The notes under the pieces were generated by a model. The model saw only the letters and a program-made list of their open reading frames with translations. It had not been told where the DNA came from and made no database searches. A program made the translations under genes and the position numbers. From CAZVKN01 sp964627035 (GTDB taxonomy: Bacteria; Electryoneota; AABM5-125-24; Hatepunaeales; Hatepunaeaceae), in NCBI GenBank assembly GCA_964627035.1, contig CAZVKN010000020.1:1-54521 (forward strand): a DNA stretch of 54,521 nucleotides, in the 5' to 3' direction. Below are positions 15,587-24,200 of this stretch, in pieces (within the stretch, counting starts at the first letter, position 1; each line of letters starts with the position of its first letter).

Positions 15587-17338
15587 CTAACGAATAAATG
15601 CTAATTTTTGTCCTTGAGTTTCGTCACCGACAATCAGCATTAAATAGTAAACCCCACTACTCAGGTTCAATGCAGATCCGTTCAGCGTTATTCGACTTGG
15701 TCCTGCTGGAAACAAACCTTGTGTCAGACTTGAAACTGTCCGTCCAAGTGGATCAATCAACGACAATGACACGTTACCCTTCTGCTCCAATGTAAACGGT
15801 ACTGTAACCGCACTGTTGAACGGGTTTGGATAAGCCGGATCCAAGCTGAATGTTTGAACTGCCTGTGGTGACTTTGATACTGCTGACAGCGGTGATTCCA
15901 GCCACTGAGCGACTCTGTCCATGAATGTCATTAGATTCTCAGTGCCGCCGCCACCCGATATGGATTCTATCGGGAACGACAGCGTCATCGCTCTATAGGT
16001 ATCAGTGACATGGGTGACACCTGCGATTCCATTTTGCCGGTCACCGTCGCTGTAGTACAGAATCGGTTGAGCCCCTTCGTCCGGTACAATACTCGGCGTG
16101 AAGTCAGGCGTTCCGGCACCACCCTCTCCACCGAGGAACAGCAAGCTGCCGGAAAAGAGGTCATCGTCGTTGTTGCCGCTGATCAGATGAGCATCGAGGT
16201 TGTCATCATCAACCGTTACACTGAGATAATTGCTGTACAGCTCCCTGTCAGGCAGATCACAGCACAATGCGCTGGATGACATGATCAGGCTTCCGCCATC
16301 ATCGAGGAAATTGATCAATGCCGTCTCTTCGGATTCTGTGATAACAAGCTCATCATTGTTAAAGCTGTGCCAGACTACAGTGGGGTAGAACGATAACAGT
16401 TCATCTGATACCAATCCTTCATCGGTTCGTATCCAACGATCTGCGAGAGGGATTTCATCTTCACCGAAGACATCGTACAGAAAGCTGCCTGCGTCCGGAT
16501 CGTCGGAAGCATCCACAATCAGAATAGGTGATGTTTGTGATGTTATTCCACTCACGGTTGACTGAAGCACGTTGTATTCGTTATCCTGAATCCAAACGGT
16601 GATATTCAGATTATCAAGCGGATTGTCAATCCAGCCTACATCAAGTGATGCCTCAAAATCAACACTGTACGGCTCGTCAGCGGTGATGTCAAATTGAGTT
16701 CCCAGACCATTCGGGATCATGTCGAGCAGGTTATTGAAGAATTCATGCTCGCCTCCCGGTGTGTCGTACTCAATATAGGTCTCACAAATCGCTACAAACA
16801 GATTCAGATCTTCCAAATCTTCCTCAGAAGTTACTGTAACCGTCAGTGTCAGATCATCATGATATTCCTCAGCTTCTATCTCAATTGAAAGCGGTGATTC
16901 CTCCTCAAGATGTTCATTCATTCCGTCACGTATTCTGTTCACGTAGCCATTTTCATGATAATCTTCTCTTAAACCGTCATAGAAGAACGACGGCACCCCC
17001 ATCCATTGGTCTCTTCCCATCCATGCAATTCTAGCATGGATGTCGTCATCTTCAGGGAAGTTGCGTTCATAGTTTTCCCAGTACCACGGGTCATTATTGC
17101 TGGGCCACCAGGTGTGGTAGGTCAGGAAAACGTATTCATCTTCCTCGAAATTGTCGTGAATCATGTCCTGAACGGGAGGGATATAACGTCCGCAGAGAGG
17201 ACAACCGCTGTTGGTAAAAATTTCGACGAGTACCCGACGATCCTCTGCGATAGAGTCTGTACCGACGAGCGTCAGTGTGATAGCAAGAAGTAAAACCAGG
17301 TTTAATAGATGGGAACGTTTAATAGAATGAATCAACAT
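15587..17338 (-). CDS. Omp28-like thioredoxin-fold exported protein with sorting domain
   Basis: A 583-residue secreted protein. After a signal peptide, RRVLVEIFTNSGCPLCGRYI (about residues 34-53) has a C-P-L-C redox-type motif in the place of the thioredoxin active site and fits Omp28-related outer-membrane proteins. GVPSFFYDG is the typical cis-Pro loop. The middle (about 270-480) has ILIVDASDD and LLSFYPTVVWHSF...EETALINFLDDGGSLIMSS, which looks like a flavodoxin/GATase-like domain also seen near the start of the 2901-residue protein. The end, YPNPFNSAVTVPF, SGVYYLML and KLAFIR, is a Por-type tail. AGGAG precedes the ATG. Thiol chemistry at the surface is possible but not shown. Confidence 0.8.
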   Translation of the reverse strand: MLIHSIKRSHLLNLVLLLAITLTLVGTDSIAEDRRVLVEIFTNSGCPLCGRYIPPVQDMIHDNFEEDEYVFLTYHTWWPSNNDPWYWENYERNFPEDDDIHARIAWMGRDQWMGVPSFFYDGLREDYHENGYVNRIRDGMNEHLEEESPLSIEIEAEEYHDDLTLTVTVTSEEDLEDLNLFVAICETYIEYDTPGGEHEFFNNLLDMIPNGLGTQFDITADEPYSVDFEASLDVGWIDNPLDNLNITVWIQDNEYNVLQSTVSGITSQTSPILIVDASDDPDAGSFLYDVFGEDEIPLADRWIRTDEGLVSDELLSFYPTVVWHSFNNDELVITESEETALINFLDDGGSLIMSSSALCCDLPDRELYSNYLSVTVDDDNLDAHLISGNNDDDLFSGSLLFLGGEGGAGTPDFTPSIVPDEGAQPILYYSDGDRQNGIAGVTHVTDTYRAMTLSFPIESISGGGGTENLMTFMDRVAQWLESPLSAVSKSPQAVQTFSLDPAYPNPFNSAVTVPFTLEQKGNVSLSLIDPLGRTVSSLTQGLFPAGPSRITLNGSALNLSSGVYYLMLIVGDETQGQKLAFIR

Positions 17339-17462
17339 AGCAGCTCCTGTTCATAAATAATTATCCATTTAAGTAATAATAAATGTTTTTTTTCACAATT
17401 GCAACCGTTGAAATGTCAAAGTGTAAAAGAATGTATGAAAAAATAGTTTGCCAAGCCAGTCT

Positions 17463-17579
17463 GTCCGAGAATAGCAGCTTACGCTGTTGGTCGCTGCACC
17501 TGACAGTCATTATATTGATATTACACAAGTTACGCTGTCAATCACAGCGGGTTGACAGCGAGAAATTTTATCTCAGACA
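17463..17579. repeat. Double-hairpin element, diverged copy with compensating loop changes
   Basis: Left terminal repeat GTCCGAGAATA at 17463-17473 and a decayed right copy near 17569-17579. Hairpin 1 (about 17483-17506) is imperfect and has loop TCGCTGCA. Hairpin 2 (17534-17559) has a perfect GCTGTCAA/TTGACAGC stem and loop TCACAGCGGG. The loop pentamers are CGCTG (17492-17496) and CAGCG (17545-17549), which are exact reverse complements although both differ from the family consensus CGCCG/CGGCG. The element ends just after the stop of the CotH gene (minus strand) and fills most of the gap 17339-17586. Confidence 0.85.
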
Positions 17580-17586
17580 GACGACT

Positions 17587-20241
17587 CTAACGAATCAATA
17601 CCAATCTCTTCCAACTTGCAGAATGGTCGCTAATTCCTATGAAATACATCCCGGAGGCGACAGCAACACCATCTCTGTTTCTGCCATCCCATGAAATCGT
17701 TCCACATCCGCTTCGATCAGATTGATGAAATAAGGATATTATCTTCCGTCCGGTAATATCTACAATGGAGAAATTGATCCTTCCGGCAGTAGGAGCGCTG
17801 TACTTGATGTGTACCTGATTGTTAAACGGGATTGGATACAGTGCTTCAATTTGCCATCTGTCAGCCAGAACAGGACGATCATTGCTGTTATCAATGCGCG
17901 CCACATTTGCTCTTCCGGGAGTGCCGTGTGGGAACGGCTCTTGCGACGCCCGCCAAAACTCCGCCCCGTAATTAGGCAGGTCAGGGCTGGTTAGTTCCAG
18001 AGTCGCACCCTCGCCGTCAGCTTCAGGTGCCCACGGTGGAGAATCATCGTAGCGAACCCAGTCAACCGCACTGCTGTTGCTGTCCAACAGGCATATCGCA
18101 TCGCCGTCAGCACTGAATCCAAAGTCAAATCCACCGATTAGAGGCTCTATGTTCGGAAACAATCGGGAAAACCTCGCCGGATCCTGTGCAATAATTAGAA
18201 ATCCACCCTCTTGGATATCAATCCCTTCCGGGAAAACATATCTGTTATCCCTGTTGCTGTCACAGATAGACCAGCCACTGAGGTCGTGGTCGCCGAAGCG
18301 GCAGTAAAGCTCGATCCAGTCATCAGGATTGAAATTATTGCTGCTGTGGTAGTTTATCTCATTGATTACAATTTCACCGACAAACTCCTCGAAATCGTGA
18401 ATCTCATCAACCACGGCGGTTGCGAGCAGTCTTCCGGAAGATGTCTTTAGTGTCAAAGTATCATCGGCTACCGGCACAAAGTGCAGCTCTCCGGTGACGT
18501 TCCTGTTCGGCAGAATCGCCTTGATCCATTCTGCATGATTGGTGACATAGAGAGTGTCATCCTCCTCAAGCGTCGGCAGTTCTGTCAATGTGAGCCTCCG
18601 GTATTCGTCACCGATCCGAACAACACAGCCGGACAGATTGATCGGATGATCTGCACTGTTTATCAGACCGAAATAGTAGGAATCAGATTCCTCATTGTAA
18701 TGTACAGAGGTTATTTCAACGTCGTCAGGTTCAGGTGGTAAACTGTCAACCCGGAAGGAAGGGAGACTCAGATGATAAAGTCTAAACATGTGCCACGCTG
18801 CATAAGGAAGAGGATAAAGCTCTCCGATCTGACCCACCACATAACAGCAGTAGTAAAATGGTGATGTGTACTGCTCCAGACTTAACCGCACACTGTAGGT
18901 CAGATCATCTTCCTGCTCGTCACCGTTCAAACCGTTGTCCCACATCTGAGCCTGAACTATTCGCCCCTCACCTTCAGCAATTGCCAAACGCACCTCATCC
19001 GCCTCCACCTCAAGATCAGCATACAAGGTGACGCTGTCGGCTGGATCAGCCAAATATTCAACGTCGGGATATATGCGTGAGATACCGATATGGCGGAAAT
19101 AGTCGAGGTCAGCGAGTGCTTCAGCTCGGTCAGCCATAAATCTCAAGATCAAGCCCTCTTCATAATCAAACCTGTCTCCGTTGACAAACCGAAATGTGTC
19201 CAGCAGGACGTCGTGCCGTATCAAATCCCATACTGCTTCAACGCTATCTGCAAGCGAATCGAATCCATCACTGATAATCTCATCAACCATAGCGATCATC
19301 TCATCCTGCCGCTCGGGATTTTCGATTAACCTCTGAAACAGCCCCTGAATCTCTAACCATCCGAGTCGAATCACATGTGCATTCCCGACATAGTTCCCGT
19401 CAATAGCGTTTCCGAACGAGGCATCACAATCCCACGGCAGCAGAATATATCTGCCATCGCTGTCCTGAGCAATATAGATATTCTTTGTAACTCCGTCGGT
19501 ATTGGCGACAGTGTACTGAACGGCAAAGAATTTGAGGATGTCGGATACATCAATCCTCTCTTCAATCTCTTCCGCAAAAGTTTCCTCAGTGGAGTAGTTT
19601 ACGAAGTCAATAAATTTGCCCAATTCATCAATCGCAGAAGCATTCCCAAATTTTGGCTCATAGATTTGTGTGAAGTCATCATAGTACAGCGGGGGAGCGA
19701 ATCTGACCGCATGTGCATATCCTCCCTTTGTGCCGCACTTGAACAAGGCATCCACATTGAGGTCACGCCTGTTGAAAAACTGCTCATCTATCTGCTCAAC
19801 TTCAATATAGACACCGTGAAAGACATTATTGACCTTAAGGGACAGGAATCTCGTTTCAGGTGCCGGTAATCCGGTTAGATGTGCAAGTGTCATGGCGAGA
19901 TGATTGCGGCTGAAAGATTGATCTCTATATTCTGAATTCAGGTTTGTCTCTATTTCATCGTGCGGACCGAAATTGTCAAAATAGACCTTCCACGATTTCT
20001 TTGGCAGGTTTCGACCGCTGGCGCCGCGGTAACGAACTTCACAATCGTATGAATTACCGTCAAAATCTAAAGTGGCTGGATACCTTCTGCTCGACCACGG
20101 ATTGCGGTTCAACGCATTCAGATCATCTTCATCCAATTGCAGATGGTAAGTAGGGAGTGTCAACTCTTGTGATAGCAGATGCGAATTGAATCCACATAGA
20201 GTCAGCAGGAGAATGGTCATTAATGTAGAATTTCTATACAC
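17587..20241 (-). CDS. CotH-domain exported protein with lamin-tail and sorting domains
   Basis: An 884-residue secreted protein starting with GTG; an ATG seven codons in is an alternative start. After the signal peptide, residues about 30-390 form a CotH domain: YRGASGRNLPKKSWKVYF, FHGVYIEVEQIDEQFF, then ILLPWDCDASFGN near residue 268. In spore-coat CotH the corresponding region carries protein-kinase active-site Asp residues, so the PWDCDASFG residues are candidates here. Two lamin-tail-like domains follow (about 507 and 624; GEIVINEINYHSS, DWIELYCRFGDHDLSGWSI). The tail, YPIPFNNQVHIKY, DITGRKI, SGMYFIGI and RLVLIR, is of the Por type. It is the first of six same-strand exported genes. Surface phosphorylation of other proteins would be speculation. 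Confidence 0.87.
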   Translation of the reverse strand: MYRNSTLMTILLLTLCGFNSHLLSQELTLPTYHLQLDEDDLNALNRNPWSSRRYPATLDFDGNSYDCEVRYRGASGRNLPKKSWKVYFDNFGPHDEIETNLNSEYRDQSFSRNHLAMTLAHLTGLPAPETRFLSLKVNNVFHGVYIEVEQIDEQFFNRRDLNVDALFKCGTKGGYAHAVRFAPPLYYDDFTQIYEPKFGNASAIDELGKFIDFVNYSTEETFAEEIEERIDVSDILKFFAVQYTVANTDGVTKNIYIAQDSDGRYILLPWDCDASFGNAIDGNYVGNAHVIRLGWLEIQGLFQRLIENPERQDEMIAMVDEIISDGFDSLADSVEAVWDLIRHDVLLDTFRFVNGDRFDYEEGLILRFMADRAEALADLDYFRHIGISRIYPDVEYLADPADSVTLYADLEVEADEVRLAIAEGEGRIVQAQMWDNGLNGDEQEDDLTYSVRLSLEQYTSPFYYCCYVVGQIGELYPLPYAAWHMFRLYHLSLPSFRVDSLPPEPDDVEITSVHYNEESDSYYFGLINSADHPINLSGCVVRIGDEYRRLTLTELPTLEEDDTLYVTNHAEWIKAILPNRNVTGELHFVPVADDTLTLKTSSGRLLATAVVDEIHDFEEFVGEIVINEINYHSSNNFNPDDWIELYCRFGDHDLSGWSICDSNRDNRYVFPEGIDIQEGGFLIIAQDPARFSRLFPNIEPLIGGFDFGFSADGDAICLLDSNSSAVDWVRYDDSPPWAPEADGEGATLELTSPDLPNYGAEFWRASQEPFPHGTPGRANVARIDNSNDRPVLADRWQIEALYPIPFNNQVHIKYSAPTAGRINFSIVDITGRKIISLFHQSDRSGCGTISWDGRNRDGVAVASGMYFIGISDHSASWKRLVLIR

Positions 20242-20433
20242 GCTTTCGGGATGTGAAATAATTCATAACTCGCGTATAAATTAAAGACTCGCAGAGCGAT
20301 TGTCAAGCCTTCTTCAATGTAGCCCGATTTCTCTGAAACCGGGATCAGTCTCTGTTGCTCCATGTAACATTTCGTTGCATCACCAAGTCTATACAATCAA
20401 ACAGAACATAAATTGTAACAAAAGGAGTGGACA

Positions 20434-20838
20434 ATGGAAGAAATTATTATCCCGATTGCTTTCTTTGCGACAGTAGTGCTGATCGTTTACTTCACGGTCA
20501 AGTATAACAACAAGACTAAAAAGATGGAGCATGAAGAACGGATGCTGGCAATTGAAAAGGGTGTGGCAATGCCGGAAATGCCAAAGAAAAAGAAGCAAAA
20601 AGAGTACAATTCGTTTATGTCACCATTCATTCTAATCGGCATCGGATTAGGTTTTCTTGCTGTGTGGATATTTGATACCGGTTGGAGCACATTCGGAGGA
20701 TACATCGCTTTTTTCATGGGTGTCGGAATGTTGGCGGCTCATCTGCTGAACCAGAAGTACAAAAAGAAGAGTGAGGAGAAGGAGTTGGATTCTGCAGTCA
20801 GTCTGCCGGACACAATTGACACAGAATCGAAACTGTAA
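20434..20838 (+). CDS. Small membrane protein, DUF6249-like
   Basis: A 134-residue protein with one N-terminal membrane segment (IIIPIAFFATVVLIVYFTV), a charged cytoplasmic stretch (KYNNKTKKMEHEERMLAIEKG) and two further hydrophobic segments (about 68-84 and 90-106), ending in a charged tail. The pattern, including HEERMLAIEKGV, resembles small DUF6249-type membrane proteins of unknown function often seen near regulators in FCB bacteria. AAGGAG stands eight bases before the ATG. It is a lone plus-strand gene, divergent from the CotH gene, and is followed by a strong terminator. Confidence 0.72.
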   Translation: MEEIIIPIAFFATVVLIVYFTVKYNNKTKKMEHEERMLAIEKGVAMPEMPKKKKQKEYNSFMSPFILIGIGLGFLAVWIFDTGWSTFGGYIAFFMGVGMLAAHLLNQKYKKKSEEKELDSAVSLPDTIDTESKL

Positions 20839-20870
20839 TCACGGCAAAACCTCCCACCGTGATAAACCAA

Positions 20871-20901
20871 AGCGACCGACCAACCATCGGTCGCTTTTTT
20901 T
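20871..20901 (+). terminator. Rho-independent terminator
   Basis: Perfect nine-base-pair stem AGCGACCGA (20871-20879) and TCGGTCGCT (20887-20895) with a seven-base loop, followed by a run of T to 20901. It is placed 33 bases after the small membrane protein gene. A second stem-loop, ATCACGG/CCGTGAT at 20838-20863, overlaps the stop codon just before it. Confidence 0.9.
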
Positions 20902-20908
20902 GTACTGT

Positions 20909-21104
20909 CATTGCGAACGAAGTCCCCGAATCAATCTCATCAACAGTTCATAGAAAGTATGAAGGGAAAGAAAGGGAGCATGGACATTCCTGTCCATGCT
21001 GTGCCGACAGGAATGTCGGCATTCCAAATGATTTCTACGTCCATCATTTCCTGATGCAATGCGTTCAGAGTTCAGGCTTTAGCCTGTGCGTAAAGAAACC
21101 ACAC
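20909..21104. repeat. Cluster of three interspersed repeat fragments
   Basis: The gap after the terminator holds, in order: an ATTGCGA-type fragment (20909-20945) related to 51118-51200; a GAGCATGGACATTC palindromic unit (20975-21026) with stems around TGGACATTCCTGTCCA and CCGACAGGAATGTCGG, repeated at 50957-51005; and a GTTCAGAGTTCAGGCT unit (21063-21104) shared with 27553, 41368, 49793, 52236 and 54469. No gene is apparent. Confidence 0.75.
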
Positions 21105-21114
21105 TAAATTGTGT

Positions 21115-21212
21115 GTCCGATAATATCTTATACCGTTGTCAGCCCGCCGTGGCTGACAATCATCTTGTTGATATTATGCAAGTTAGACTGTCAACCGCGG
21201 CGGGTTGACAGC
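21115..21212. repeat. Double-hairpin element, copy lacking the right terminal repeat
   Basis: Left terminal repeat GTCCGATAAT (21115-21124), hairpin 1 at 21135-21160 with loop CGCCGT, and hairpin 2 around 21187-21212 with CCGCGGCGGG in the loop. The right terminal repeat is absent. A terminator for the giant gene ending at 21276 starts directly after hairpin 2. Confidence 0.85.
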
Positions 21213-21213
21213 A

Positions 21214-21248
21214 ACAAAAAATCCCCCGACCAACCTGATCGGGGGATT
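21214..21248 (-). terminator. Rho-independent terminator of the 1972-residue protein gene
   Basis: Read on the minus strand, AATCCCCCGA (21248-21239) pairs with TCGGGGGATT (21229-21220) over ten base pairs around a nine-base loop, and the 3' arm runs into six T. It lies 28 bases after the stop at 21276 and directly abuts the double-hairpin element. Confidence 0.9.
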
Positions 21249-21275
21249 ATTGCTGTTAAGCAATTCAGTGAAACA

Positions 21276-24200
21276 TCAACGAAGCAGAATTGCCTTGCGC
21301 ATAGCCTGGAACTGCTCAGACTCAAAGCGGATGATATACACACCGGATGTAACGTCTCCAGCGTGCCATACCGCTTCATAGCGACCGACCGCGTGATGAC
21401 CGCTCGCCAGTTCAGCAATCTTCCTGCCGTGCATATCCCAGACAGAAACCACTACATCCGAAGCAATCGGCAAGCCAAACTCGACTGTGGTTGACTCGTT
21501 GAACGGGTTCGGGTAGCTGTTCGACATGTAGAATTCAGTCACCACACCCGGATCGAGGTCGTTGACCGCATCCAAAAGAATTACGAAGGTGAAGCTGGCA
21601 TTTGCGGCTTCAGTGGTGAGTCCGGCATTGTCATCTGCGACAACTGTCCAGCTGACATCATGTCGTTCCGAACGATCCAATCCTAATTCATCGAGCATCG
21701 CATCAACGTTCATGTCACTGTACTCGTTGTTGTCGAGATCCTCGACCGTGTAGGTCTGTTCACCGATGGTGAAGGTTACATCATAAGTAATGTTGTCATC
21801 TTCAAAGTCAACATTTTCAGATGCTTCCCAAGTAAAGTCAACCGTCTCATCCTCATTCTGCACTACAGCATCGTTTTCCGGCGTCAACAGGTTGAACGCT
21901 GTCGGAGCGTCATTGATCGGATTAACCGTCACGTTGAAATCGAACGAGATTGCTGCATCGTGTCTGTCGGTTGCTGTTACTGTGATTGCAATCGGATCGC
22001 CGTGGTAGTTGGCTGCAGGAGTAACCAGCAGTTCGCCACCTGCGACTGCGTCCTCATCAATCATCAGCATATCAGGATCCGCTGAGACTGCCGTGAATGT
22101 CAGTGCGTCGTCATCAACATTAACATCCGCATCGCTGAAGTTGTCGTTCAGGTTGTCGTCTAACACGTTGACACCTGAATCCTCGTTGATCGCCATATCA
22201 TCAATCGCTGCTTCAACCGCAGGTTCGCGGTTGACATTGATGACCGTGATGTTGACGAGCATCCGGTCGAATGCTTCACCGTCACCGGCAAAAACATTCA
22301 CAGCGAATTCTTCGTCAACCGTGCCGGAAATTTCAAATCCCGGTGTCCAGGTAAAGCGACCGTTTTCGTCAATCTCCCAAGGATCTTCCGGATCAGCCCA
22401 CCATAGGATGTCATCGCCATGACCTTCATCACCATCAAATCCTTCAAACTGAAGAACGAGTTCCTCATTCTCATTAACTTCGGTGCCGTATTCATCCTGA
22501 TCCCTGACATCTTCGTCATTAATCTCAGTGATGATCGGATCCTGGTTGACTGCGATGGCATTGATGTGGACTGTGATGGCGTCACTTTGATCTTCCGGAT
22601 CAGTGACGGTGAACAGGACATCGTATGCACCATCTTCACCCTCTTGTGGTGTCCAAGTGAAGGTTATAGTGGCTTCATCGTCAACTTCAGTCTCCCATCC
22701 GTCAGGAAGCTCGCCCGGATCAACTACCCACTCAAGGTCTTCAGGCTCGGTGTCAACATCCACAACGGTGAGGCTGAACACCAACTCTTGACCTTCATCA
22801 ACTTCGGCATCAACCTCGTCCAGCTCAGTTACATCAATTTCATCACCGTCATAGATGTATGTCTCGATGATCGGTGCATCCGGGTCGTCAATGACAAGGA
22901 TATTGAAATCGAAGAAAATCGGTTCGTCACGACGGGGACCGTCATTTCTGACAGATCGTGCGGAACGAACGTTTTCCTGTGGCAGGTTGAAGAAATCACG
23001 ACCTTCGACTCTGTTATCGGCTCGAATAGTCGCAACACATGCACCTGACATATTATCTTCAGGCGTAATGGTCATGATATTGTCATCATCTATCTGGATG
23101 TTGACGATGTCGTCAGGATCTTCACCCAATGGAATAATGGTAAACACCATGTCTCCGTCCCAGTCATCAGGATCGGCAAACCAACCGTTGATGTCACCAA
23201 CCCACGGGGCACCGTCTTCCTCCAATACAATCACATCGTCTTCATCGTCTATATCCGGAGCTTCATCAGTTGGTGAGATTGGCAAGTCAACATCATGAAC
23301 GAGAACCTGTACAACCTTCGGAATGTTTTCACCATTATCGCCGGTCACATGGAACTGGAGGTCAAAGGTGGCTGATTCAGAACCGTCACGGTTGTCAACG
23401 GTGGTATTGTCAATGTCCCAAACAAAGTTCTGTTCGTCATCAAGATCTCCGTTATCAGGACGCATGTCACCGCCATCTACAAGACCGTCAAACACCCATT
23501 GCGGGTTATCTATATTATCAGATAAGCGCAGGCTGAAAGTGACTCTTCCGTCGAAATCGTTCTCTTCATCGTCCTCACGATAACCTTCGTCGTCGAGATC
23601 CTCAACGATGATTACGATTATGCCTTCGATGTTAATCTCATTCTCAAATACTGTAAATCCGTCCTGTTCCCACAGGATCGGATCATCCGGCAGACCGTCA
23701 ATGTCATCCTCACCCTGAATGTATTCATGCTGTTGATCCGCATCCCAGAAGCGGAGGGTGATAGCTTCATCGCCTACGAATCCCTCGACAACCTCTTCTG
23801 TCCCGGGGTCATCACCGAATGCAGCTATTCCGACTTCACCACGATCTTCAACAATACCGCGTCCGGCAAGGTATCCGGCTTCGGTAAACACACCGACTTC
23901 GTCACCGATATCGGCAGGTTCATCACCAAATTTTAGGTCTTGCATCAGGATCGAATGGTTCCGGTCTGTCACAAATGCTCGGTAGTGACCGTCAAAGTCG
24001 GAACCGAGACCGATTGGATGAACAATGTATTCACCCTCATCCGGATCGCTGCTGAAGATGGTAAGGTCAGCGTAGTAGATTTGTGTATCTGTCGGGTCGA
24101 ATGTCACTTCAATTTCAGTAGATTCGCCCTGTTCCAGATCAACCGGATCACCAAAATTGGTGGTAAATACATCGAGGTCAGACACAACACGTTCGACGGT

